Shown piece after piece: positions 7,075-15,697 of a stretch of DNA of 38,496 bases. This DNA is from a bacterium (GTDB taxonomy: Bacteria; Hydrothermota; Tepidihabitantia; SM23-42; JAOAFX01). The stretch's first letter is position 1; each line of letters opens with the position of its first letter. The stretch is from assembly GCA_036382775.1 (NCBI GenBank), contig DASVHD010000034.1:1-38496 (forward strand). The letters run 5' to 3'. The notes under the pieces are model-generated. The model was not told the DNA's origin. It ran no database searches and saw only the letters and a program-made list of their open reading frames with translations. Position numbers and translations under genes: made by a program.

Positions 7075-8082
7075 TTAGAATTGATAGGTTAAAGAGAATT
7101 TTTTATTCGAGGTTTTGAAATCGTACATCGCTTCGTCAACGCCGACATCCAGCGAAAAACCGCCGGCCTTGATGCCGCCGCCGAATGTCAGACCGATCCG
7201 CTGTCCTTCATAATCGTAAAAATATCCGCCGCGCAGAATGACGAAGTCGAAATAGTTTATCTCCAAACCGATGCCTTTCCAGGCTTCCCTGAATTCATAT
7301 TCCACGTTTTCAAAGAACGTGTTGTTCTCGCTCGCGAACATGCCGACCAGGATCTTGGTGACCTCGCCATTGAGATTGATCTTCAGTACCCGCGAGTTAA
7401 AGGGGCTGACTTTCAAACCAAGACGCAATGTGTACGGCAGCGGATCGGACGAACCGCTCTGGGTATAACTAATGTCTGGTCCGACGTTTTGCAGTACGGT
7501 CGACACAGCGAGAAAATTGAAAGGTTTGTATAGTATGCCGGCGTCGAAAGCGTAAGTAACGCCGGTCCCCCCGCTTTCGATACCCAATTCCGGCATCTTT
7601 TCGATCACCCAGTCCGGGAACAGGAATGAATAAATGAACTTCCAGCCCAACCCAAGACCAAGGGTAGGCTGCAGTTTCAAACCGTAGTTAAGGCCGACGG
7701 CGATATCAAAAGTCGTATATGTTCCCAGGTTCACGCCGTTCTCATTTACCACCTGGGTCTCGCCGGTGGTCAGGTAAATGAGATCGAAACCGAACGTGCC
7801 ATTCCGGATCGGCCGCGTTACCCCGGTATATTCATAGTACATGCCCTCATGTAGACCGGGCAGCCAGTTCGCATGTTGCAGTGTGGCCATGGTCTTGTCA
7901 ATAAAAGCCAAGCCCGCTTGATTATAATAACACGCGGTCGCGTCGTCAGCGCTTGCCGAAAACGCTCCCGCCATCGCGGTCGCCCGCGCCCCGGGCCAGA
8001 TCATGAGGAAAACCGCACCCGGTCTTTGTGCCGTCCAACCCAAGCAAAGGCACAATCCGATAAAAAGCACAACTTTGCGCAT
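7075..8082 (-). CDS. PorV/PorQ-like outer-membrane beta-barrel protein
   Basis: A 335-residue protein with a signal peptide (MRKVVLFIGLCLCLGWTAQ). The following conserved stretch GARATAMAGAFSASADDATA and YNQAGLAF is the hallmark of the PorV/PorQ/UPF0164 family. The rest is a series of amphipathic strands ending in aromatic FSLTYQF, as for outer-membrane barrels. PorV shuttles T9SS cargo to the surface attachment complex. Four genes in this window encode T9SS sorting domains, so a T9SS role is a reasonable inference, though conserved paralogues also exist for other uses. It has a strong promoter and AGGAGG seven bases before the ATG. Confidence 0.8.
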   Translation of the reverse strand: MRKVVLFIGLCLCLGWTAQRPGAVFLMIWPGARATAMAGAFSASADDATACYYNQAGLAFIDKTMATLQHANWLPGLHEGMYYEYTGVTRPIRNGTFGFDLIYLTTGETQVVNENGVNLGTYTTFDIAVGLNYGLKLQPTLGLGLGWKFIYSFLFPDWVIEKMPELGIESGGTGVTYAFDAGILYKPFNFLAVSTVLQNVGPDISYTQSGSSDPLPYTLRLGLKVSPFNSRVLKINLNGEVTKILVGMFASENNTFFENVEYEFREAWKGIGLEINYFDFVILRGGYFYDYEGQRIGLTFGGGIKAGGFSLDVGVDEAMYDFKTSNKKFSLTYQF

Positions 8083-8088
8083 TCACAA

Positions 8089-8133
8089 CCTCCTGCTCTT
8101 ACTGTATTATAACGACATGATCTGAACTGTCAA
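8089..8133 (-). promoter_or_regulatory. promoter and ribosome binding site of the PorV-like gene
   Basis: On the minus strand TTGACA (8128-8133), a 16-base spacer and a perfect TATAAT (8106-8111). AGGAGG lies at 8089-8094. Unlike the leaderless-type promoters, this gives a leader of about 15-20 bases with a full ribosome binding site. Confidence 0.75.
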
Positions 8134-8191
8134 GGTACTTATGCATGCCGTGATTATGTTATGGAACGATGTGAGCGGAAAAAAACATGAA

Positions 8192-9415
8192 TTATTTTTT
8201 TCTCGAGATCTTCAGGAAACGGTGTTTTCCGGCTCTCACAATCACCGGTTTTTCCAGACTGACGACATATGAAAGGTCCTTGATCACCTGGCCATCGATG
8301 TCGATCGCCCCTTCTCGCAACTTTCTTTTTGCCTCGGCCCTTGATGCCATGAGTTTGGACTGCACCAGCAGATCGATGATCGGCAATTCGCCGGCCGCGC
8401 AGTGGTATTCAGCCAGTTCATCGGGTATTTCCCCTTTAGAAAAAACTTTCTCAAAATCCCGCGCGGTTTTTTCTGCCACGTCCGCCGAATGGTACATGCG
8501 CACCAGGGTCTTGGCAAGTTCGAATTTTATATCGCGGGGATTGACCGAATTATTCCGCATCGCGGCGGCATATTCATCCAGCTTATGGGGGAAAATATCA
8601 GTGGTCAGTTCAAGATATTTCACGATCAATGTATCCGGCAGCGACATGACTTTGCCAAAAATATCTTTTGCCGGCTCCATGATCCCGATGTGATTGCCAT
8701 AGCTCTTGCTCATTTTACGCGTGCCGTCCGTGCCCTCGAGTATGGGCATTGTCAAGACCACCTGGGGTTCCATGCCGAGTTCCCGCATGAGTTCACGGCC
8801 CACCAGCAGGTTGAACTTCTGGTCGGTGCCTCCCAGTTCAATATCGGCCTTGATCGCGACCGAATCGTAAGCCTGGCATATCGGATAAATGATCTCGTGC
8901 ATGTATACCGGTATCCCTTCCTTGAGCCGTTGCGAAAAATCATCACGCTCAAGGATCCGGGCAACCGTGTATTTGGATGCGATATCGATGAAATCGTACA
9001 TGGTCAGCGCACCAAGCCACTTGCTGTTATAAACGAATTCGGTCTTCTTAGGATCAAGGATCTTGAATATCTGTTCCCGGTATTTTGCCATGTTCTTCTT
9101 TATGGCATCCCGCGTCAGCTTAGGTCTTGTTTTTGAAAGACCGCTGGGATCACCGATCATTCCGGTAAAATCTCCGACAACCAGCACGGCCGTATGGCCA
9201 AGGTCCTGGAACTGGCGGAGCTTCCTCAACTGCACGGCGATACCCAGGTGGATCTCAGGCGCTGAGGGATCAATGCCCAGCTTGATCCGCACGTGGCGGT
9301 TCTTTTTCAGTTTTTGGACAAGCTCATCTTCGGAAATAAGCTCAGCGCAGTGACTTTTCATCACCGCCAGCTGTTTTCCGATGTCTCCGTGTTCTTTTTT
9401 GTCAATAGTTCGCAT
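8192..9415 (-). CDS. tyrS: tyrosyl-tRNA synthetase
   Basis: A 407-residue class Ic synthetase for tRNA-Tyr. The N-terminal signature is KLGIDPSAPEIHLGIAVQLR. The KMSKS loop is GTRKMSKSYGNHIG, and the C-terminal S4 RNA-binding domain runs from about residue 340 (SRAEAKRKLREGAIDIDGQ) to the end. Length fits the TyrZ-type branch. It is the last gene of a minus-strand array, but it has its own consensus promoter eight bases before the ATG and no ribosome binding site. It can therefore be made as a leaderless transcript independently of the signalling genes upstream. Confidence 0.95.
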   Translation of the reverse strand: MRTIDKKEHGDIGKQLAVMKSHCAELISEDELVQKLKKNRHVRIKLGIDPSAPEIHLGIAVQLRKLRQFQDLGHTAVLVVGDFTGMIGDPSGLSKTRPKLTRDAIKKNMAKYREQIFKILDPKKTEFVYNSKWLGALTMYDFIDIASKYTVARILERDDFSQRLKEGIPVYMHEIIYPICQAYDSVAIKADIELGGTDQKFNLLVGRELMRELGMEPQVVLTMPILEGTDGTRKMSKSYGNHIGIMEPAKDIFGKVMSLPDTLIVKYLELTTDIFPHKLDEYAAAMRNNSVNPRDIKFELAKTLVRMYHSADVAEKTARDFEKVFSKGEIPDELAEYHCAAGELPIIDLLVQSKLMASRAEAKRKLREGAIDIDGQVIKDLSYVVSLEKPVIVRAGKHRFLKISRKK

Positions 9416-9423
9416 AGGTATAA

Positions 9424-9451
9424 ATTATATGGATATTCTCTACTCTGTCAA
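9424..9451 (-). promoter_or_regulatory. tyrS promoter, leaderless layout
   Basis: A perfect consensus promoter on the minus strand: TTGACA (9446-9451), a 16-base spacer and TATAAT (9424-9429), then eight bases to ATG at 9415. The -35 box overlaps the TGA stop codon (9448-9450) of the upstream radical-SAM gene. Confidence 0.75.
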
Positions 9452-10185
9452 TCCGGTGTATCGCCCCGCAGGATGGCGTTGCCGACATATTGCCGGGCGA
9501 TCGCAAGCAGTTGTGCCATCTCGGCAGGTTTATAACCCTTAGGATATGATTTTTTCAACCGGGCGTTCCCGGGACGGTAAACTTGCAGCGCCCATTTCCT
9601 GGCGCCTGCGATCTTCTCTCCGATCTTTGCGACTGCTTCATCGTCAATAATACCCGGCACGCACGTTGTCCTGAACTCGTAGTCAACGCTGCCATTCATG
9701 AGAAAAACGGTTGACGCCTTGACCAGGGCCAGGACTGACCGGTCGCTCTGTGATGTCCGGGCAGCCTTCTCGAGTCCGGTCGCAACCGTATATTTTTTTG
9801 GCTCCAGAGGCGCCTTAATGTCCATGGCGACGTAATCGACAAGCCCTTCCTGCACGATAGTTTGCAGACGCTCATTATGATACCCGTGAGTATCAAGTTT
9901 CAGGGCTGTGCCGGTAGTCTTCAGCGCGCGCATGAAAGCGACCGCCTGTTCGCCATAAGCCAGCGGTTCGCCGCCGGAAAGAACAACGCCATCGATCCAC
10001 TTCCTTCTTTTCTTCACATGGGTCAGGATCTTCTCGGCCGGGATCTCGTCATAAGCGTCGCGTTGTTCCAGAAAACCATGGTTCTGGCAGAATGGACAGT
10101 GGAAATCGCAGCGGTCAAAAAAAAGCACCATTGAAATCTTCCCGTCCCAGTCGATCAGTGATGTTTCGATAATGGAGCGGATCAT
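9448..10185 (-). CDS. radical SAM activating protein (NrdG-like glycyl-radical activase)
   Basis: A 245-residue radical SAM enzyme. Cys26-x3-Cys30-x2-Cys33 (RCDFHCPFCQN) binds the 4Fe-4S cluster, and SGGEP at residues 70-74 binds SAM. The opening SLIDWDGKISMVLFF and overall length match the short anaerobic ribonucleotide-reductase-activase group (NrdG2-type), which generates a glycyl radical on a partner enzyme. No class III reductase is in the window, so the partner is unknown. It lies 46 bases after the GlcD gene on the same strand. A TATACT box four bases before the ATG has no matching -35, so transcription from upstream is more likely. Confidence 0.85.
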   Translation of the reverse strand: MIRSIIETSLIDWDGKISMVLFFDRCDFHCPFCQNHGFLEQRDAYDEIPAEKILTHVKKRRKWIDGVVLSGGEPLAYGEQAVAFMRALKTTGTALKLDTHGYHNERLQTIVQEGLVDYVAMDIKAPLEPKKYTVATGLEKAARTSQSDRSVLALVKASTVFLMNGSVDYEFRTTCVPGIIDDEAVAKIGEKIAGARKWALQVYRPGNARLKKSYPKGYKPAEMAQLLAIARQYVGNAILRGDTPD

Positions 10186-10231
10186 TGGCAGTATAAGTGA
10201 TGCTCTTTATGAAAACCCACGCGGACCGTTC

Positions 10232-11650
10232 TCAGGGGAATATTTTACCGGGGTTGAGCAGGTTAGCGGGATCAAAGATCTTTTTTATCTGTTTCATCTT
10301 GTCGATCGCGGTTTTATCGAGGGCAAGCGTAATAAAATCAACCTTAGACAGACCGACCCCGTGCTCCGCGGTGATCGTCCCGCCAAGGTCCACAGTTATC
10401 CGGTACATTTCCCGGCGCACCAGCATGACCCATGCATCTGCCGGTCTTTCCCTTTGCTCATGCCGGCCGCGGATGCCGATATCAGCGTGGATATTACCGT
10501 CCCCGAGATGGCCGAAAGCAAAGAGCGTTGTCTTATAGTTCCGCGCGCAAGTCTGCAGCGATCTGATAAGCTCGGGTATGCGGTTCCTGGGCACGACCAG
10601 ATCTTCACGGGCGATGATCGCAGCTTGAGATTTCAGCGCCTCGCCGATCTTTCTCCGGATTTCCCATATCTTTTCACGGTCGGCCGCACTTTTCCCGACG
10701 ACCACGTCGCGCGCCCCGGCTCGCAGCGCCATCTCTCCGATCCGGTCATATTCAATCCGCAGCTGGTTTCTGTCGTTGCCGTCAAGTTCTACGATCAGGT
10801 GGGCGTTGGCGTCGCTGAATGGTGCCTGCCTTTTAAGATAATCGCCGACCGTCCGCACGACTTCTCCCTCCATAAACTCGATGACCGCTGGTAAATGACC
10901 ATCGGCAATGACCGACTGCGCGAACAATGATGCCTGGTCCACGCTATCCAGCGGCACCAAAAGGTCGATGATCTCCCTCGGTCTGGACAGGACGCGGATC
11001 GTTGCTTCCGTGACCACGGCCAGGGTACCTTCGGAACCGACGATCAGGTCGATAAGGTCATAACCGGTCACGTTCTTTAGCAGTTTGCCGCCCAGGCGCA
11101 TGATGGTCCCGTCGCATAACACGATCTCCAGACCGGTGACATAGTTTTTCGTGACACCGTACTTCATGGCGCGCGGTCCCCCCGCATTTTCTGCGATATT
11201 ACCGCCGATGGTGCATGAATCAAGGCTTACCGGATCAGGCGGGAAGAACAGCCCGACTTGCGCCAGGGCTTTGTCCAGCTCGCCGTTCACGACGCCGGGT
11301 TCCACGACCGCCATGAGATTGGCCTGATCGATATCCTTGACGCGGTTCATCCGTTCCAGCGATAGCACGATCCCGCCGCGCACGGGTACGGCACCAGCCG
11401 ACAGCGATGTACCTCCTCCCCGTGGGGTGATAGGAGTCGCATGATCATGGGCGAGTTTCATCACGGCAGAAACCTCGGCGGTCGAAGCCGGTTTCACCAC
11501 CAGCGCCGGTATTGCCGAATATCCCGGGGTTTCGTCATGGGTGTAATTTTCCAGTGCATCACCATCGGTGATAACGTGCTTCGGTCCGACGATGTCCTTT
11601 ATTTGAGCAACGATATCATTGTTCAGCTGAATAATATGTGAGGGGCTCAT
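10232..11650 (-). CDS. glcD: FAD-binding 2-hydroxyacid oxidase/dehydrogenase (GlcD family)
   Basis: A 472-residue flavoprotein of the VAO/PCMH fold. FAD-binding features are PRGGGTSLSAGAVPVRGG and IGGNIAENAGGPRAMKYGVT. The substrate-domain marks FGHLGDGNIHADI and TAEHGVGLSK and the end PANLLNPGKIF are typical of glycolate oxidase subunit D and D-lactate dehydrogenases. The start is placed at 11650 (MSPSHIIQ), 11 bases after the upstream sensor gene; a longer frame would overlap it by about 40 bases. No Fe-S partner lies next to it, unlike the second GlcD-type gene at 25428-27923, which has the Fe-S part fused. The substrate is not certain. Confidence 0.85.
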   Translation of the reverse strand: MSPSHIIQLNNDIVAQIKDIVGPKHVITDGDALENYTHDETPGYSAIPALVVKPASTAEVSAVMKLAHDHATPITPRGGGTSLSAGAVPVRGGIVLSLERMNRVKDIDQANLMAVVEPGVVNGELDKALAQVGLFFPPDPVSLDSCTIGGNIAENAGGPRAMKYGVTKNYVTGLEIVLCDGTIMRLGGKLLKNVTGYDLIDLIVGSEGTLAVVTEATIRVLSRPREIIDLLVPLDSVDQASLFAQSVIADGHLPAVIEFMEGEVVRTVGDYLKRQAPFSDANAHLIVELDGNDRNQLRIEYDRIGEMALRAGARDVVVGKSAADREKIWEIRRKIGEALKSQAAIIAREDLVVPRNRIPELIRSLQTCARNYKTTLFAFGHLGDGNIHADIGIRGRHEQRERPADAWVMLVRREMYRITVDLGGTITAEHGVGLSKVDFITLALDKTAIDKMKQIKKIFDPANLLNPGKIFP

Positions 11651-11661
11651 CAGAGGTTTTT

Positions 11662-14600
11662 CTATTCGAATTTGAAAGATCCGCCGGCAAAGATCTCCAG
11701 GCATGCGTCCACCACGGTGGGATCGTATAAAGTTCCCCGATTCTGGGTGATCTCTTCCAGGGCCTGTTCGATCCCCTTGGCCGGCCGGTAGGGCCGGTGG
11801 GAAGACATGGCTTCGACGACATCGGCGACCGTCAGTATGCGCGCCTCGGGAATGATCTGATCGCCATTTAATCCAGCAGGATATCCCGAACCATTGAGGC
11901 GCTCGTGATGCTGCAGAACCATTTTGACCACGGGCCAGGGAAATTCGATGTTTTTAATAATATCGGCCGCGGTCTGGGGGTGGGTTTTCACGATGCTGTA
12001 TTCAACACTGGTCAGCTTTGTCGGTTTGCTCAGGATCTCGGTCGGAACGTAGATCTTGCCGATATCATGCAAAGTCCCGCCGACTCGTATCCCGTCGATC
12101 AGGTTGTCATCAAAACCCATATGCCTGGCGATCGCTACGGCGAGTAAAGTTACCCGGCGCTGATGCCCGGCCGTGTACGGATCTTTCTTTTCGGCGGCGG
12201 CGGCAAGCGAGATCACAATGCCATCCAGAGCTTTTTTAAGCTTTTCAAAACCGTCTTTTACGTCGTGTTCAACCTTTTTACGGTCCGTAATATCAGTGAT
12301 GATCCCCATGATCGCCGGCGCACCGGCAAGGGTAATGACCTTGGTCGTAAGGATCGCGTCAATTCTCTTCCCGTTCTTGCCGACCAGCGTGTAATCGTAG
12401 GGTTCAATATCCTCGCCTTTAAAATGGCGGGCGAGATTCTCACTTATCCTCACTTTATCCTCATGAGCGATCAGGTTCATGAAATCAAAATTAGGGTCGT
12501 AGAATTCATCCTTGGAATAGCCCAGGATCTCGGTGCACTTTTCGTTGGCATAAAGGACCGCGCCTTTATGGTAAATAAATATCATGTTCGGTGATTTCTC
12601 GGCCAGCATCCGGAATTTTTCCTCCGATTCCGAGAGCGACTCAAAAACATATCGGCGTTCCACCGCATTGGTGAATATTTCGCCGACAACCCTCAAGATG
12701 GTCACGGTATCATCGGTCCACTGTTTCTCCTCCGTCACCGCGTCGAATCCGACAAAACCGATTATGTGACCGCCAAAGACCATGGGTACAAGCACTATCG
12801 ATTTGATGAGTTCGTAGTCGAACTCCTCCTTCTCGGCCCTGGCTTCCGGCGGCAAATCTGCCACGCGCGGTACCACGATCGTTTCCAATCTCCTAAGCTG
12901 TTCCATGATCCAGGGAAAAGTCGTGACCGGAATACCCTGCAGTCTTTGCATCTGCGCCTCCACGCCGTCCGCGCACCACTCATGGGTGTTGGACATCGTG
13001 GACCCGTCGGCCGAGAACAGGAACACGTAGCTCCTGCTGGCGCCGGCGAACTGGCCGATCGTCAACAGCGCATTTTCGATCGCCGCGTCGATCTCATTGG
13101 ACATGATGTTGATGAACTGCGTTGAGATCGTGGTCACGACCTTTTCAAAATCCAGATGGTATTTGATCGTCCTCCCGGCTTTCACCCTTTCCGTGATATT
13201 GGTGACCACCGCGATCGCGCCGGCGTATTTGCCGTCTTCGCTGAGGATCGGGGCTGTTTCCATAAGGGTGTGTATCCGCGAACCGTTCTTGGTGATGAAC
13301 TCGAACTCGTGCTGTTCGGTAATACCATGCTTGCGACGCTCGACAAGATCCTGGGTTGCTTCAAGGGCTTTCTCATCGACAAAATTGAATAGCGATTTGC
13401 CCATCATTTCCTGCGGCTGATAGCCAAGCATCATTGCCATCCGGGGATTAACGAAAGTCGTATTGCTTTCGGCGTCGATAGCCCACACCCCTTCGCGCGT
13501 CAATTCGACGAGCTGGCGGTATTTTCTTTCGCTTTTCAGCAACGCTTCTTCGGCGATCTTGCGCTCCGTGATGTCGATCATGAGACCAACGATCTCCAGT
13601 GGTTCGCCATGATTGTCGCGGACCAGCCGCATTTCGTCGCGTACCCAGATATAGTGTTTGTCGCGGCATTGGAACCGGTAATCGTACGCGTAACTGCCGA
13701 GTTCGTGCACGTAATGGATCTCCCCGAGGATGCGTTCCCTATCATCGGCGTGAATATGTTCCAGCCAAAAGATAGAACTGGCGGTGAAATCGCGCGGTTC
13801 ATGCCCCGTGATCTGCCGGACGTTATCGCTCACGAAGGTTGCGCCGTAATCGCCGATGGCATGGCTGGTGTAGACGACCGCGGTCATTGAAGCCAGGAGG
13901 AATTTTAGACGTTCGTTCGCCACCTGGATCCTTTGCTCGGCGTACTTGCGCTCCGTTATGTCGGCGCATGCGCCAACCATTCGGCGCGCTTTTCCATCGG
14001 CGTCCCTTAAAGCCGTGCCGCGGTCGATCCAGTGCCTGATGGTCCCATCCTTTCGCACGATCCGGTACTCGGTGTTATACGGCTCGCCGGCGCGCAGATG
14101 CTTTTCCACTTCCTGCATTACCCGGTCGTGGTCGGCTGGATGCATTATATTCTCCCACGCCTGGATCGTCCGTGGAAATTCGTTGAGCCCATACCCGACC
14201 AGCGCGTCGATCTCTCCGAACCATTCGAGCCGTCCGGACGCCAAATCCCAATCCCAGATAAGATCCGACGCGCTCTGGGCCGCAATCCGGAACCTCTCCT
14301 CGCTGCTTTTCAACGCGTTCTGCGTTTTCTTTTCCTCCGTGACATCGCGGATCTCGGTGATTATCTTGACCACCTTGCCATCCTCGATCACGGGGGTTTT
14401 CCGCGTGTCGGTGATAAATTCCTTTCCCCCTATCTTGGTCGTCTCCTCCGTAAACAGCATTTTCCCGGTCTCAAAGATATGATGGTATTCTTCGCGTATG
14501 GTGTCGGATAAAAAAGCAAAAACCTCGAAAAGGTTCTTCCCCAGGACGTCGACCGTAAGGTTCAGTTCCTGGTTCCACTTTCTGAAAGTGTCGTTGAACA

Positions 14601-15120
14601 TGATGATGCGGCACTCGGCGTCGATGACATGGATCGCGTCCAGCATCGAATTAAGGGTCGTCCGGTACTCGGTCTCGGATTTGACCAGCAAAGCTTCCTG
14701 GTGCTTTCTTTCGGTAATATCAATGCAGGCGGCAAAGCATCCGATGGCAGTTCCGGTCTCATCCTGCCTTGCATAAGCGTAAATGCTGACCGGCGTCTTG
14801 CTACCATTAGGATCCATGACCGTGGATTCAAGCCTTTTCACTTGCTTGCCAGCAGTGATGAGTTCACGATAATACTCCTCGTGAAAAGCCGGACATAGAT
14901 CGGCAATCAGTTTTCCAATGAGCGAATCCTTAGAGCATTTGCATAATTCTTCGAATCCCTTATTGACATCCAATATTACACCGAGCGGACTCAGGTACAC
15001 GATGGGAATCGGCAGAAAACACCACATATCGTTAATATACTTCTCTAATTCAAAAAGGTCCTGATCAATCGCTCTGGATTCTTCACGCATTATTTCATCA
15101 CCACCGGAAGAAGTATTCAT
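11662..15120 (-). CDS. multi-PAS/GAF HD-GYP cyclic-dinucleotide phosphodiesterase
   Basis: A large cytoplasmic sensor of about 1152 residues. In order (numbered from the ATG at 15126): PAS at about 30-140, 150-265, 275-395, 403-523 and 533-648, a GAF domain at about 660-825, a sixth PAS at 835-950, then HD-GYP at 970-1150. The catalytic signatures HDIGK (His1020-Asp1021) and HHERLNGSGYP (1073-1083) are intact, so it should hydrolyse c-di-GMP or a related dinucleotide. No transmembrane segment is evident. AAGGAG (15130-15135) is best spaced from the ATG at 15120. The start overlaps the end of the V4R-like gene, so the two are probably translated together. Confidence 0.9.
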   Translation of the reverse strand: MNTSSGGDEIMREESRAIDQDLFELEKYINDMWCFLPIPIVYLSPLGVILDVNKGFEELCKCSKDSLIGKLIADLCPAFHEEYYRELITAGKQVKRLESTVMDPNGSKTPVSIYAYARQDETGTAIGCFAACIDITERKHQEALLVKSETEYRTTLNSMLDAIHVIDAECRIIMFNDTFRKWNQELNLTVDVLGKNLFEVFAFLSDTIREEYHHIFETGKMLFTEETTKIGGKEFITDTRKTPVIEDGKVVKIITEIRDVTEEKKTQNALKSSEERFRIAAQSASDLIWDWDLASGRLEWFGEIDALVGYGLNEFPRTIQAWENIMHPADHDRVMQEVEKHLRAGEPYNTEYRIVRKDGTIRHWIDRGTALRDADGKARRMVGACADITERKYAEQRIQVANERLKFLLASMTAVVYTSHAIGDYGATFVSDNVRQITGHEPRDFTASSIFWLEHIHADDRERILGEIHYVHELGSYAYDYRFQCRDKHYIWVRDEMRLVRDNHGEPLEIVGLMIDITERKIAEEALLKSERKYRQLVELTREGVWAIDAESNTTFVNPRMAMMLGYQPQEMMGKSLFNFVDEKALEATQDLVERRKHGITEQHEFEFITKNGSRIHTLMETAPILSEDGKYAGAIAVVTNITERVKAGRTIKYHLDFEKVVTTISTQFINIMSNEIDAAIENALLTIGQFAGASRSYVFLFSADGSTMSNTHEWCADGVEAQMQRLQGIPVTTFPWIMEQLRRLETIVVPRVADLPPEARAEKEEFDYELIKSIVLVPMVFGGHIIGFVGFDAVTEEKQWTDDTVTILRVVGEIFTNAVERRYVFESLSESEEKFRMLAEKSPNMIFIYHKGAVLYANEKCTEILGYSKDEFYDPNFDFMNLIAHEDKVRISENLARHFKGEDIEPYDYTLVGKNGKRIDAILTTKVITLAGAPAIMGIITDITDRKKVEHDVKDGFEKLKKALDGIVISLAAAAEKKDPYTAGHQRRVTLLAVAIARHMGFDDNLIDGIRVGGTLHDIGKIYVPTEILSKPTKLTSVEYSIVKTHPQTAADIIKNIEFPWPVVKMVLQHHERLNGSGYPAGLNGDQIIPEARILTVADVVEAMSSHRPYRPAKGIEQALEEITQNRGTLYDPTVVDACLEIFAGGSFKFE

Positions 15121-15691
15121 GGACATCGTCTCCTTTGAATATACATTTTGTTTCTTCCACCTTCACGTCATACTTTGGGAAATTGTGTTGAACCAGTCTA
15201 CGGAAAAAACCTTCAAGATACCTGCAATATATCGAATGGACTTTAAAATTAATGAGCTCGAGTGTAACAATATGATCGTTTTCATTAAACCTGACAGGGT
15301 TTATCCGACCCACTGAATAATATTTCGACCAATAAACAGGTGCACTATTGAAGACTGCTCGTGGCGACGCAAAGAACTTCGCCAACAACCTGATTATGAA
15401 TGAGTGTTTGGATCCGACATCACCCATCGCGTGGAAATCGCGGTCCTGCCACCCGAAAAAATCACGCATCATTACCATGGACAGCGCTCGCGTCCGCAAA
15501 GGCACCCACGCCATGGCGCGGACTGCATCGTACGACAACTGGATGCCGTAAGATTCGAGGGCCGATTCTATCCGGCGCAAACCGTCGCTTCCGATGGCGG
15601 TGCGGATATATTCTGCGTCCGTCTGAAATGCCGCTCCCCTGATTTCGCCGGGGATTTCAATATAGCTTTTGAACTCCGGTTCCGGGATCAT
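15098..15691 (-). CDS. V4R/DUF2378-like small-molecule-binding protein
   Basis: A 197-residue protein. The C-terminal part, YLEGFFRRLVQHNFP, then VEETKCIFKGDDVHEYFFRW, resembles V4R/DUF2378-type ligand-binding domains, whose ends carry a Cys followed by G-D-x-x-x-E/Y and a final W. Such domains sense small molecules. It lies six bases after one HD-GYP gene and overlaps the start of the next by about 20-30 bases. It therefore probably supplies an input to, or partners with, these phosphodiesterases. No ribosome binding site is clear, which fits coupling to the upstream gene. The family call is by pattern only. Confidence 0.5.
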   Translation of the reverse strand: MIPEPEFKSYIEIPGEIRGAAFQTDAEYIRTAIGSDGLRRIESALESYGIQLSYDAVRAMAWVPLRTRALSMVMMRDFFGWQDRDFHAMGDVGSKHSFIIRLLAKFFASPRAVFNSAPVYWSKYYSVGRINPVRFNENDHIVTLELINFKVHSIYCRYLEGFFRRLVQHNFPKYDVKVEETKCIFKGDDVHEYFFRW

Positions 15692-15697
15692 GCTGCT

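Noticed and set aside
8140-8191. Intrinsic terminator after tyrS
   Set aside because: There are A/T runs but no GC-containing stem, so I cannot support a terminator.
10173-10200. TATACT four bases before the radical-SAM ATG as another leaderless promoter
   Set aside because: The distance is shorter than in the other cases and there is no recognisable -35 box; transcription from the upstream gene is simpler.
11905-14511. Long plus-strand ORFs opposite the HD-GYP sensor gene
   Set aside because: They are antisense shadows of a GC-rich coding region and have no ribosome binding sites or family motifs.
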